From Crambe crambe (taxonomy: Eukaryota > Porifera > Demospongiae > Poecilosclerida > Crambeidae), in NCBI GenBank assembly GCA_963924555.1, contig OZ004595.1, positions 1,798,001 through 1,862,000 of the forward strand: a stretch of 64,000 nt of DNA. The letters run 5' to 3'. A program made the position numbers and the translations under genes. Shown piece by piece: positions 36,501 to 48,024 of this stretch. The notes under the pieces were generated by a model. The model was not told the DNA's origin. It made no database searches and worked only from the letters and a program-made list of their open reading frames with translations. The first letter of the stretch is position 1. The number at the start of each line of letters is the position of its first letter.

Positions 36501-38536
36501 GCTGGATATACAAAACAAAGATCATTCCTGCTTACTTTTTTGAAAAGGGTCATCCCTACATTTTTTTCATTTCACACCCCTCTGGTCTTCTTTTCTCTCT
36601 ATTGTATATAGAATTCAGGAGATTCTTCTGTGTATGCAGGGACAGATGAAAGAAGTTTCCTGAGTAGAGTCTATGTATAGTTCTCCTGGTCAGCTCAATG
36701 ACATAGCTACTAACTTTAGCAGCCCAAATGATTACTAGGGCAATGTACAACATTTGAGTCACAGCGAGCGAGCGAGCAAGTATTCCTATAGGCTTTTAAA
36801 AGTGCTGATATTTTCAACTCCTTAGAAGATTTTGATGTGAGTATTATATGTAAGTGGCAGGTAGCTGTATGCATAGAAAACTGTAATGCTTACCTCAAAC
36901 CACTTAGATAAGCCTAGTGCCTACAAGCCGCTTAGATAAGGCTTGTGCCTGCTGCCCAAAAGGCTGTAGAAATGTTAGACAGGAGTGAGCAGCAAGTATA
37001 GTATTCCTATGCTAGAGCTGATAGTTCATTAATTTTGTGCTCTGACTGTTATGTAAGTGCATGCATAGAAAGCTAAGTACTTACCACAAAGCACTTAGAT
37101 ATGCCTACAATCCACTTACTAGCCCTAGCTACTATCCACCATGCTATAAACAAAGTGATGTAGAAATCAATCAAGCAATTATAATTGGAGCATGCTACTA
37201 TTGCACAACACATACTTATGTATGCCTGGGGCATTTTGGAGTGTAGACATAGAATTTCAATGAGTCATGACCTGAGCGTCAGCTTGCTCGCTGTGCTTGC
37301 TTGCTGCAATTATCAGCGAATCAAGATCAGCTATACTTGAAGGTCGAGGATGCATGCATGCAGTTGAATCTGAAATACCAGTAGTCAGTGAATATAAAAT
37401 CCCAGACGTGAAGAGCTATTTCTATAGATAGAGAGCTATACATGCATGGTTGTCTAATAACAAGTAAGGGAAAAAACATATCTGTGAAATGGAAAAAAAA
37501 AATGTAGGGATGACCATTGCTCAAAAAGGTAAGGAAACAAGGATAGGGATGAAGGATGGAAATGGGATCAATCTTTGTTCTGTAGCTATATCCAGCCAAC
37601 AATACGTCAGATAATAGTGCGTATATGTAGGGATTGTTGGCTGGATATACAGAACAAAGATTGATCCCATTTCCATCCTTCATACCTACCCTACATTTTT
37701 TTCTTCATTTAACAGATATGTTTTCCCCTTCTTCCTGGTCTTTTTTCATGGTTTTATGTATAGAGTTCATGTAGTCATATAATACCACTCCACTTAACTG
37801 TGGAGTGTATTTCTGTGAGATGCATATAATACTATGGCAGAATTATTCTCACATTCTATGTGCATAGGTGGTGAATTGTCTGGTGGAGCCATTGCTGGAA
37901 TTATTATTGCACCAATTATAATTACTATTATATTATATATTATAGTGATTATAGTGATTGTTTGCATTGTTTGCATCATGAAGAAAGGTCAAACAAGAGG
38001 TAAATATAACCTACCTACTTAATTGCTTATGACATAGATATGAATACATGCATAGAAACTATCACTGCAAATGTTTAAATAAAGGGTAAGCACGTAAACT
38101 GTCTCTCAATGAAAGGCCAATTAAGCTACTTTATATTACTCTTGAAACTGAACTCTGTTATTGAAAAGTGCAGCTAATACTGAGACTGTTTTGTACCATA
38201 TTATTATAGTGAAGTACTTCAACTTTCAGGTTCAAGATGACTTTTGTGTTGTTATTGTTGTTTTTGTTGTTGTTGTTGTTTCAAACTCCATTCATGCCCA
38301 TGCATATACACAAACATAACTAAAAATCAGCAAGTGGAATTTCAAACTATAAAATCAGACAGAGCTTAGTTTCTTGATCCTGGTGCTACAAATTACCAAC
38401 TAAGGCCCAGAAAAGAGCAACAAGATACTGAAGGACAATTGGCACAGAAAGTTTTATCCCAGTTCACAATTGTAGAGCTTTAGTACCAGTGGAGCACTTG
38501 GCACTAACATATAATTCATAATAGCTAGATTTTGGG

Positions 38537-38567
<31 letters not shown>

Positions 38568-40132
38568 GCACTCACTATAATAGAATATCTAATGGTAGGG
38601 TTTAGCCTACTTCTTCAGCATACAGTTAGGGCTATAGCCCTATCTGTCATATGGGTTTCTCCACCTATGTTACATATGCTTTTTCATGTAGATAAAGGGT
38701 AGAGGGGGCAAGGCAATTGTCATTAGCAATAGCTAGAGCTTGGCCAGTTTCAAGAGCAATATGAAGTAAAAGGAAACAGTTTAAACAGTTTGTGTATAGC
38801 TTTTACTCATTCAACAAGAAGCCAACTTTCATCTACAATAACTGATAGCTGAAGAAGTAAGAATCATGGAATGAAAACTGTAGCTACTAGAAAGTCACAA
38901 CTTGTCAGTACATGCTGTATTTTATACTTGGGCCAGACCAATTAAATTTCCTGTTTCTCATCAGTTCCCTCATTGTCCAAATTAAGAACACAAACACTCA
39001 TAGAGTGTTGTTTGAGTTAAAAATACACTTTCCAAAATGCATACACACTGTTAAAATGCAGCTAGCTACGCAAGTGAGTGCAAAAATTTTAAAAAGTGAA
39101 GTACATAGGGATAGCCATAAAATTTAGCTACATTATTACTATTCCTATCACTCCTAGCCCTCCTATATAATTTCAATAACCACACCTACGTATATCACCC
39201 AACTTAAATCCCTACTTCACTCCACCTACCATGCTCTAACAATGACAAATAATAGAGAGTGATAATAACAAGTAGCTACTCTATTATACTGAGAGAAAAA
39301 TAATTATTATTTACCATTATTATTTCTACCAGTTGAAAGTCCCAATATGCTAGCAGTGACTGATGATGATACGATAATAGTAGTGGGGGATTCTGATACA
39401 TGTGGATATGTGAAATTTTTCAAGTATAATTCTGAATTAAAAAAACTGGAGGAAATCAAGTCCTTCAACCTGACGAAAGGAGAGAAAAAAGTACGTCCCA
39501 GAGGAGTAGCAACAAATGGTACACATCTATTCATTTCAGATAAAGCCAATGGCTCTATCCTAAAATATACCTTGGATGGTGACTATATCGATGCAGCAGG
39601 TATGAAGTTTAGTGGTTGTTGTGGCATTGCAATTGACAGAGTAAAGAAAAGGGTTTACATAGCACATCAAGGAGAACATAGAATCCAAGTGCTGGACGAG
39701 GATCTTAAGCCTCTCCCTGAATTTGATTTAGAAAATTTAAAGGGACCACGTGATGTGGCAGTTGACGGAAATGGTAATGTTTATGTATCAGATACAGGCA
39801 ATAATTGTGTACGAGTTTTTAAAGATGGAAAAGAGATAGATGGAAAATGCATCAAAGAAATAGATGGAAAATACATCATGAAAGAGAGAAAATTTAAAAA
39901 GCTTGCAGGATTATATGTTGATCGTAACGACCGTATATTTGTTGCTGATCAGGATAGTAACCGTGTATGTGTGTTCGACTCCAAGGGAAAGTTAGTTTAT
40001 TCATTTGGTGAGGATGCAGAAAGGAATGAAATTTTCAGAGAGCTTATTAGTGTAGTAGTTGATAGTGATGGAAGGATGTATACATCTGACCATAATCCTG
40101 GTCATCTGAAAGTATTTCAACTACACGGATAA
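33560..40132 (+). CDS. Ig-Ig-stalk-TM-NHL receptor
   Basis: Six exons with matching phase-1 GT-AG junctions, 33560-33668, 34064-34318, 34629-35066, 35276-35341, 37868-37999 and 39333-40132, give 599 aa. Exon 1 is a signal peptide (MTAALIILLLSVSRILG). Exon 2 is an Ig-like domain (ARCSAS, SWYIQRY, EGTYHCGLSNN). Exon 3 is a second Cys-rich Ig-like domain (YLCSNL, DEGLYTVELQF). Exon 4 is a Ser/Thr-rich stalk. Exon 5 holds a transmembrane helix (GIIIAPIIITIILYIIVIIV) followed by KKGQTR. The last exon encodes about 265 aa of NHL-type beta-propeller (DVAVDGNGNVYVSDTGNNCV; LAGLYVDRNDRIFVADQDSN), which would lie in the cytoplasm. Alternative: the NHL exon could be a separate gene, though it has no good upstream start and its phase fits the TM exon exactly. 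Confidence 0.75.
36490..36690. repeat. Partial copy of repeat family R
   Basis: GGGATTGTTGGCTGGATATA, GGTCATCCCTACAT and TGTGTATGCAGGGACAGATG match the foldback arm and its flank in R1, in inverted order. It is truncated on both sides. Confidence 0.55.
36737..37310. repeat. Dispersed repeat with internal duplication
   Basis: GGGCAATGTACAACATTTGA, GAGCGAGCAAGTAT and GGCATTTTGGAGTGTAGA match RTK intron 5 (16927-17100). Inside, a unit with TGCATAGAAA and CTTAGATA(A/T)GCC occurs twice (near 36868 and 37062). Confidence 0.4.
37460..37732. repeat. Foldback arm pair of repeat family R
   Basis: ACAAGTAAGGGAAAA at the left and its inverted match at the right enclose two opposed copies of GTTCTGTA-TATCCAGCCAAC-type sequence, as in R1. 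Pairing is less perfect than in R1. Confidence 0.6.
38000..39332 (+). other. Intron between the TM and NHL exons
   Basis: It holds a T-rich stretch with a TTG repeat (about 38250-38280) and a T tract of about 28 nt (38539-38567). I saw no exon in it. Because it separates the membrane and propeller exons, it is the place to test whether they belong to one transcript. Confidence 0.5.
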
Positions 40133-40661
40133 CTTTAGTATACAACTATCTGTGACTCTACAAGATTTTTGTTTGCTTTATCCCCAAATTATTGCTATCT
40201 ATACTTACATAGTTTCACACAATTTTTTAATTATAATAATGTTGTAGTATTAATTTTGATAATAGTTAAGGTCTTGTGTGCAGTATGCACATTGGCTTGG
40301 TAGCATTGTGTCTGGAAATGTCACTTTATTATTGCTTCAAGTCATCTACTAACCTACCAAAACCCTCTGGGCTATTGTTTTCTTCGAAGAGGCAAATGCA
40401 GCACACGCAGTGCCAGCAGAGATCAGCCCACGTGAACTATCTGCTGAAGCACTACTTCACTGTAGCTAAAACTCGCGAAAAACACACATTTTAAATATGC
40501 CTATAGGTAGGAAGATATGGAGAGAATGTACAAAAGTAAAATAATAGCTATTATAATTATTATGTCAATGACTTGGTGTTAGCCATTTTGCTTATAAAGA
40601 TGTATGTTCATTTTCTAGTGCCTCCTCCTGTAGCAGAATAAAAGATGCAACAGTGCAATAA

Positions 40662-41815
40662 TCATTTTGAGTTAGATTTAAAATTCACCTTTTTATTGCT
40701 GGTGGTGGTTAAAAAGGATGGGTCTGAATAGTCATTTTCATCTGAGAATAAAGGATTTGGTATAGTACCATCCCTGCTAGACATCCTGTTAATTTTAATA
40801 CAACGAAATAATTATAGATCACAAATGCAAACACATACCATTTAGATCTCCTCTTTTGTCGCAATACAGTGTAAATCACGACTGCAAGAATCACAGCCAT
40901 CAACACACCACCTATGACTACAGCTATTATTGCCCACACATAAGAAGGAGTGCTTGGAGAAGGAGTGCTGGTGGTCGATACCTCAATGCCAGTAACCTAA
41001 TGAAAAATTATGATAGCTAAAATTGGTGTGTTGAAAAAAATTCACTGTAGCTACATGCTACTTCTGGATTGAAGATTATAGTGATATCTAACTAGCTACA
41101 TACCTTATACTGTATAGAACACTAATTTTCATGGTTCTGCTATGAACTGTGAACCATATAATTATAAATTCCCTTATTGATTTTTCAAACTCGTAAGAAC
41201 AAAAAAAATAATTAATTAACCACACGAATTCTACAGTAGCTCTCTGGCTAACTAGACTTATACAGACCTTGGCTGTGGTTCCTGCTATACTTAGTTCATT
41301 TGTCTTGGCTATCCAGTTGGTGAGGCATTGCAACTGCTGACTACTGCTGAAAGAGTCAGTGCTCACAAGAAGAGTTCTGTGAAAATTTTCAGATGAATGC
41401 TTAGCTGTGAATGTTTAGTTATATAGCTACAACGGCTTACTGATATACTGCTGTATTTGGATCATTTTCACAAATAAACTGGCCATTTGCCACACATGGT
41501 AGAGCCAGCCTGCAGATTGAATTTTGTGGTACAGTTGTAAGGGACTGCTCAACATCTGAAAGTTTTGTAGGCAAGTTTTCTGTTACCCACGTCTTGCATG
41601 GACCATTATTATCAAGTGAGATCATGAACTTGAATTCCATTGTCTGAGAGAGGTTAATCAGTTGAGGGGCACTGGCCACTTGATTGGAGCAACTGATAGT
41701 GACCACCACCACCCAGTAAGCGGAACAAGGACTCAAGTTATCAATACTACAGATGATTCATTGGTCAGGAAAGTTCTTACAGGGTTATTCTGAAATGAAA
41801 AGAATAACAAATGAA

Positions 41816-41902
<87 letters not shown>

Positions 41903-42211
41903 ATCTTGCATACTTCATTAAATGTGTTTCCTTCATTGGTGTAGTAGGAGACATTATACAAGATTAGTACATTGCTCTGACGTTGACCCAAAATGATCTC
42001 AAAATTAGCTGCAGTAGATTTGCTTCGGACTATATTTCCTATTGTAGGAATACTAATCTGGTTCACTGTAAAAGGAGTATATAGTCATAATGATAAATAT
42101 CAATCATTAGGCTACAACTACCTCCTTGAATGGTAGTAGTTCTGTTATAGACTTCAAAAAGATTCTGGCATATCATGGCTGTAACTTCGACATGATACGG
42201 GACAGAAGGCT
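40662..42211 (-). CDS. FN3-containing transmembrane protein, 3' part, interrupted
   Basis: Minus-strand exons: 42211-42122 (end of one FN3 domain, VPYHVEVTAMIC), 42065 to about 41910 (start of another, LILYNVSYYTNEGN), 41746-41441 (CSIDNLSPCSAYWVVVVTI, then a Cys-containing extracellular domain), 41376-41268, 40996-40839 (Ser/Thr/Pro stalk and TM helix WAIIAVVIGGVLMAVILAVV, then RQKRRSKW) and 40785-40662 (41-codon tail, ending TTTSNKKVNFK). The last four exons agree in phase. The second and third do not: between them sits a (GA)41 microsatellite with no donor in the required phase. No start or signal peptide is visible upstream, where a DIRS fragment lies. The gene may be 5'-truncated and damaged, or the assembly may be wrong at the repeat. 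Confidence 0.55.
41819..41901. repeat. (TC)n / (GA)n microsatellite
   Basis: About 41 uninterrupted TC dinucleotides lie inside the FN3/TM gene, next to or within an exon. Open frames through it on both strands are simple Arg-Glu or Ser-Leu repeats. Confidence 0.95.
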
Positions 42212-42424
42212 CTAAGAATACAATTGAAATGATCAGTTATCCCCTTTTTTATACCAGTGGGACACTCAGAGGTTACCTCCACTCGGACCAAACGGATGCT
42301 TTGATTGATAGCTGGGGGTTCTTCTTAGACTCCACTAGTGTCCAGGACTAACATCATTTGTCTTAATTGTCCCTAGTAAACCTATCATGACTCCTGGAAT
42401 GACCTAACATACTTACATGTAGGA

Positions 42425-42632
42425 GAGGGATATCCTTAGTATTGTATGCTATATCCTGGGACATCTCAGGATGTTCTGAAAGATCAACAGACATCCCAAG
42501 ATACTCCTATTGGTATGCACTAGGATACGATCAGAATATCCCTATGGGTATACACTTTGTTCCCATATTCTAGGATATAATGGGACATCTCAGGATATCC
42601 CTGTGGGATATTATGGGACATCCCAGGATATG
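42425..42632. repeat. Degenerate minisatellite
   Basis: Variants of TGGGACATCYCAGGATAT recur irregularly about four to six times (for example near 42458, 42571 and 42615), just upstream of the DIRS fragment. No coding role is seen. Confidence 0.5.
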
Positions 42633-44104
42633 CACTCTGTCTGGTGGTCTGTATTCCTGGACTACTGGAACGGCCGCAGCCTAATGGAAGTGCACACGTC
42701 GGTTTTCAAAGAGGACATAACCATCTTCACCGATGCATCTGGCAATTGGGGGTGTGGGGCTGCATGGAAGAATGAGTGGATTCAATACCCATGGGACCAT
42801 ATCTGGGTGGATCAGAACATAGCTACCAAAGAACTATTACCGATACTCTTCGCAGTGGCAGTGTGGGGATCGCAATGGCGGAGCAAGCACCTGCTAGTGA
42901 GATGTGATAATATGGCTGTGGTCCAGATTTTAAATGCACAGAATTGCAAGGACCAATCTTTGTTATACTTGATGAGATGTTTGCATTTCTTTCTAGCCCT
43001 GTATGATATCCGGCTGAGAACCCGACATATCAAGGGCACAAAAAATCTCATTGCTGATGCTATTTCCCGAAATCTTTTACAGGTGCTACGGCAGGCGAAC
43101 CCATTGGCGAGACACGAACCAACGAAGATTCCCCCCACCATCTTGAGGCTGATGGCCGAGAAACCAGACTGGAGATCAGACACTTGGAAGCGACTGCTGC
43201 GGAGCTCATTGGGGACAGCCTGGCACCTAGGTCCAGAAGAACTTACGCAGCGGCTCAAACCCAGTTCCTGAACTTCTGTCAAGCAATGAGCATGCAACCA
43301 TTACGCAACAGAACAGACACTGGTGCTATTCGCAGCCTTCAAGGCACAAAGCTGCTGTTATTCAACAATTAAGGTTTATCTGTCGGCAGTCCGTCACCTC
43401 CACATAAGCAAAGGGTTGGGGGACCCCCTATCTGATACCCTCCAACTTAATCTGGTGCTTAAGGGAATTAGGAGAAAGAAACCACGTGCAGGAGATGCTA
43501 GGCTCCCCATCACCCCGCTAATCCTTAAGGCAATTTTGGGAGTAGTGAAGGAAGATCCTCACAGCTTCATAAACATGACAATGTGGGCAGCATGTTGCCT
43601 GGGTTACTTCGCCTGGTTACGGAGTGGGGAATTCACTTGTGACCACAACTTTGACCCTAACCAACATCTCACAGATCAAGACATCGCAGTAGATGACTAC
43701 AGCAACCCCACTCTAATTAGTGTTCACCTCAAGAAGTCAAAAAAACTCTGTTTATGGGTCGGACAGGGATGGAGGTATGTCCCGTTACAGCAATTTTGCC
43801 ATACCTGGTAGTTCGAAGAGCAAGATTTGCAAGTGGCCCATTATTTGTCAACGAAAAAGGTTCTCCTCTATCCAGGATAGCACTAGTGACATGGCTGAGG
43901 TCAACATTGAACAAAGCAGGAATAGACTCATCAAAGTTTTCTGGTCATTCATTCCGGATTGGAGCAGCTAGTGTAGCAGCAGCAAGGGGAGTGGAAGATT
44001 CCACGAGTCAAACATTAGGAAGGTGGAAGAGCGAGTCATTTAAACGCTACATCAGGATGCCAAGAGAGGAACTTGCAAGAATATCACAAATTATAGCCCA
44101 TTGA
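42633..44104 (+). mobile_element. 5'-truncated DIRS-type retrotransposon fragment
   Basis: RNase H motifs (FTDASGNWGCGAAW, ATKELLPILFAV, VRCDNMAVV, HIKGTKNLIADAISR) are followed by a tyrosine recombinase (YFAWLRSGEF, GHSFRIGAA, LGRWKSESFKRYIR, giving the R...HxxR...Y residues). This pairing of RNase H with a tyrosine recombinase instead of a DDE integrase is characteristic of DIRS-like elements. Reverse transcriptase is absent. Reading frames shift near 43170, near 43303 and at an A7 run near 43740, so the copy is dead. DNA to about 44640, GC-richer than its surroundings, may be the element's 3' region. Confidence 0.8.
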
Positions 44105-44650
44105 GGTGGAATTGCTATTTACATTCACAATTTACACTCACAAATACAAAAATTACATGTATATATATATAATAATCAAAACAATGTCACATTCGGAAGA
44201 TAATAGTAGATGTCCAAGAGAATAATTTGGGGGATTTACTGATTTGGGGGAAGCCCCCAGCATCATTCTCTCAGGACACGCTCCTGTTCAAGTGATCAGT
44301 TAGCAGGCTCACACAGCGAGCCAATGGCAAGAGCTATAAGAACAAGGTTGGGCTATAACCTCAATTATGCTATTGGGCTCCCCCGCAACGCTGGGGATGC
44401 CCCAGGAAGTTATCCTCAAGGATACTATGGGCTAGCACCGGCTTCCACCGCAAGGTCGTGGAAGTCGGAAGTGGTTAGAGCAAAAGGGGTGGCCACGGTA
44501 AATAAAAGCCCAATCTGGCACTGCCCCAAAACTTTATAAACTTCCATATAGGAAGTTGCTTGGTAAACTTTAGGCACAGGAAGAAGTTAATATAAATATA
44601 TATATATCTCGAGCTCCCGTTGACATGACCAGAGAGTGGCTCGCTTCGCT
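44105..44650. other. Probable 3' non-coding region of the DIRS fragment
   Basis: The region contains a GGGGGATTTACTGATTTGGG stretch, GGGCTCCCCCGCAACGCTGG and a TA repeat near 44161-44171 and 44592-44606. It has no convincing gene. The boundary with repeat family R near 44650 is clear, but the element end is not. Confidence 0.4.
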
Positions 44651-44654
44651 CGCC

Positions 44655-45597
44655 AATTATTATTCTTCTTCTTAGACAACCATATCTCTCGAACCACTCA
44701 AGCTACAGCCATGATTTCTGGATAAGTCCACTCCAAATTCTACGAACTACGATCTTTTCTACTCGGTGATCCTCGAAAGAGTCGATGAAAAAGGAGACAC
44801 TACGGAGCACAGCATGCACTCGACTAATTCAATTACAGAGGTTTTCAGGTTGGTTGACACAAAATTTGCCAACAATGCAGAATTAAATTCGTGCTCGCTA
44901 TATTTAAGACCATTGCATTTGTATGACAGTATATTTTACTCGCATGAATTTATTTTGCACATGCGCAAATTCTACTGGTCAACCAACCTGAAAACCTCTG
45001 TAGGAAGCCATCTTTTCTATAATACGCATGCGCATATGTATTGATATCCAATTATTCGAAATTATAATATTACTCAGCTGTCTCTAGCTAGCTAGCTAGC
45101 TCTGGATAATGATGATGATAGACTACTGTATCGATTCGGGGATTTAGATTCACCACGGTAGACTCTATTTCTCAACAAAACACAACACCTTGACTCGATA
45201 ATGATTGGGCTGGTATGCTATTGAACTATTGGAGAACTTCTTTCATCTGTCCCTGCATACACATAGAAGAATGAACTCTATACATAGCTAAAACCATAAA
45301 AGAGAGGAAAAAAGACCAGGAACAAGTAAGGGAAAAAGCATTTCGTGAAATGAAAAAATGACCACTGCTCTAAAAAGTAAGGAAACAAGGGAATGGGATC
45401 AATCTTTGTTCTGTATATCCAGCCAACAATCCCTACATATACGTCGGGTAACTTCATGTGCGTATATGTAGAGATTGTTGGCTGGATATACAGAACAAAG
45501 ATTGATCCCATTTCCATCCTTTTTGTTTCCTTACTTTTTAGCAGTGGTCATCCCTACATCTTTTTTCATTTCACAAAATGCTTTTTCCCTTACTTGT
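44655..45597. repeat. Composite repeat family R, copy R3
   Basis: The order of blocks is the same as in R1 (AGACAACCATATCTCTCGAA, (GCTAG)n, CATCTGTCCCTGCATACACA), with the terminal foldback at 45322-45597. It is interrupted once by a 165-bp element. Confidence 0.8.
44836..45000. mobile_element. 165-bp MITE nested in repeat R3, TA target duplication
   Basis: It starts CAGAGGTTTTCAGGTTGG and ends with the reverse complement; the inverted ends are about 23 bp. TA flanks both sides (44834-44835 and 45001-45002). The empty site CAATTAGGAAGCC is intact in R1 (near 28597) and R2 (near 29417). A TA duplication fits a Tc1/mariner-type non-autonomous element. Confidence 0.85.
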
Positions 45598-45779
45598 AAT
45601 AAAATAGGGCTTCTTCCCTCCCTTGCTTCAAATTAGCTAACCATGACATTGTAGCATGCTCACTTTGTCTGCCATTCTTCTATTGTATTCTTCCTCATTC
45701 CTTATCATAGCCAGTCATTCACTGCGTTGTTATTATTATTATATATTTTTTTTAATTAATTAATTAATTATTTTCATAG

Positions 45780-46060
45780 ATAGCTAAATCAGCTCGGCTT
45801 GCTAAGGTAGAAATGGTGACAGGCATGTTAAACAGACTTCAAGAGTTGTGCCAGGTATGGAAGCTCCCCCTGCCACAGTATAGAGAGTGTGAGGGCTCCT
45901 ATCAAGAGTTTGGGAGGTCATTGTAAATCTCTGTGAAAAAGGAGAGAAAGCTACATTCAGGGCACTAGGACGGACAAAAAAGACGAATAAAGCGAACGTG
46001 GCCCAAGCTGCATTAGATTATATTTCACTCCTGGAGAGCCCTGCACCACCCCAGAGAAAG
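45780..46060 (+). pseudogene. Broken double-stranded RNA-binding domain (dsRBD) copy
   Basis: LNRLQELCQVWKLPLPQYRE followed by CEGSYQEFG matches the first helix and strand of a dsRBD. After a frameshift and stop (near 45922) come EKGEKATFRALGRTKK and NVAQAALDYIS, the second half. An AG acceptor-like site at about 45779 suggests it was once an internal exon. The related sequence at 59386 is open but lacks the LPLPQY segment. Neither copy is a complete domain. Confidence 0.6.
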
Positions 46061-46560
46061 AGATAGCTAATTATTGCCTTGTGAAGGTCAAAGGTCAACC
46101 CTTCTTGGAGTAGAGATGCCAGCCATTTGGAAGAAAGGTTTGATTTGATTAGTCATGGAATGAAGTGATGGATGTCTTTGTATTGTAGGAGAGCAAGCTA
46201 ATTGTCAGCATGTGGCATCTGTTGATCTGATCAAGATCAATAGGCATACAAGACTGATCTCTTAGCTCTGCATGCATTTAAAAAATCTTTTTTACTTTCA
46301 TAACCTGTTAATAATTACATGTGGGGCAGGATTTAAGTATTTGCAATGAACCTATGATTGGTTATTTTCTCTAGTATATTTATATCCCACATGTGATAAC
46401 TTTCCTCCTACACACAGTTATGGTAAGCAGAGCACTAAATAACAGTCAGCCATTTTGACAATACAATAACTAGCTAATGAATAGCTAGTTAAGTAGACAG
46501 TCCAGGAACAGTCCCGAAGAAGCTGATCCATCTGACCATGACTGAATATTATAATAATGT
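45820..46560 (+). repeat. Duplicated ~740-bp segment, copy 1
   Basis: The dsRBD sequence and about 500 bp after it (AGGTCAAAGGTCAACC, GTCAGCATGTGGCATCTGTT, ATATCCCACATGTGATA) recur at 59395-60120 in the same orientation, so more than the coding part was copied. Confidence 0.7.
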
Positions 46561-48024
46561 TTACTGTAAGGGTACAACTTGAACCTTAATAGCTAATTCT
46601 CCTGGACATTTGTGTACACAGCTAGGGCCAGCTTGTTGATTATCTAGATACCCATGTGACTTTGGACATGGCCAGACTGATCCAGCAGTCCAGGAATAAC
46701 ATCAGCATGTCACAAAAGGACCTAGCTGTAGTGAGTTAACTAATTGTTATGGTGTCAAACTGAGATCCTAATGGTAGCTATGCTGTGTAGAAGGTTAGTG
46801 TGATAGCGGACTAGTATGAGTCAGGCTCTTCCTAACCAGCAGATCCTGAGAGGAGCAAGTATAGCATAGTATCTAGTTATGTATGTGGTGCTCAGCTAGC
46901 TGCAATGCTCTAAAAAAAACAACAAAAAAAAAAACAACAACAACAAAACAAAATAATGACCTAGCTGCTGTGCATTTCCTTAGTGGACCCTTTACCTACT
47001 TACACGCAACATGTATATAATGTGAAGGTGTCCACCTGCAAGGAGAGAAGGCAGGACAACCAAAACTCTTTGGGAAAGGGAGAGGCAAGGAAAGATTTGT
47101 CCCTTGTGGATATACACGACCCCCTCATCATCCTTGGGAGGAGCACAGTCCTCCACCACAATGTAAAGGTTCAAAGTTCGTAGAGCGAAAGTGGGAGAAG
47201 CAGGTGTGGCTTCACCAACCTTTTGATTAAAACACTATCACTAACAGCTAGGAACCATAACATTTTTCACCATTTTCCCACATCTTTGCTTACATTAGCT
47301 AAGGTACTCATTTTCTTTCTCAGTATCAGATAGTTGATTCTTTATTTGCCCATTTTGCTTAGTGTAGCTAGTGTTAATTTGTCATGTCTTCAATAATTTC
47401 AGTTACTGTAACTAAAATCTTCACGATAACTTAGTAATAAGGAGTTCAAGAGTAGCTACTTTATTCACAAAGTCAGTGTCTGTCATATTGCAGCTGTTGT
47501 AGAATTAGCTTAGATAGCACTTGGCATAATGGGTGGAGCTATAGCTATTATTCTTATAAATGCTTGCCTTATACTAATTTTGATACAACTAAAGTTCGTT
47601 TAGTTGTAGTACATGATTTAGCTAGTGAAATATGATGTACTAAATATATTTTAGTATTAGCGTTAACTAAAACAACACTAAAATTTGGTACCTACTTCAA
47701 GGTCATAATTTCATATGCATGTCATGATGATGTCATTCTTATGATCATCATGCACACGTATGTGGTATAATTTTTGATGCCTAGCGAGGGGCAAATGGCA
47801 AAGGTTGACAATACGTGGTGAGCTAATGCGCATGCGTGAAGTTCATGATGTGCAATGCGGCATGTGCATAGCTATGCATGCAGCTAGCTAGCTATGAGAG
47901 GAAAGACTAGAATTCTTCACTCTAGCTGTTAAAAACTATCTATGACTTCACACATTGTAAAGCTAGCTAACTACGTAACACTGTAATAATAGGGAGTTAC
48001 TTGACACTCTGCATGACGGAAAAA
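46561..48024. other. Intergenic stretch without a supported gene
   Basis: It contains an A/C low-complexity tract (46911-46951) and GCTAGC-rich DNA near 47880-47893. Small ORFs at 46983-47183 on both strands look random. The 3' end of the phosphatase gene must lie at its right side. Confidence 0.5.

Larger units (their letters stand above)
35342..37867 (+). other. 2.5-kb intron of the Ig-NHL gene, largely repeats
   Basis: It contains a partial copy of repeat family R (36490-36690), another foldback copy (37460-37732) and a repeated stretch (36737-37310). An open stretch at 35899-36138 with one hydrophobic segment is not clearly an exon. An extra exon of the host gene here cannot be excluded. 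Confidence 0.5.

Noticed and set aside
41733-42066. Arg-Glu and Ser-Leu repeat ORFs
   Set aside because: They are simple translations of the (GA)n/(TC)n microsatellite.
44324-44539. 71-aa ORF downstream of the DIRS recombinase
   Set aside because: It lies in the likely 3' non-coding region of the element, has no motif, and its frame is not continuous with the recombinase.
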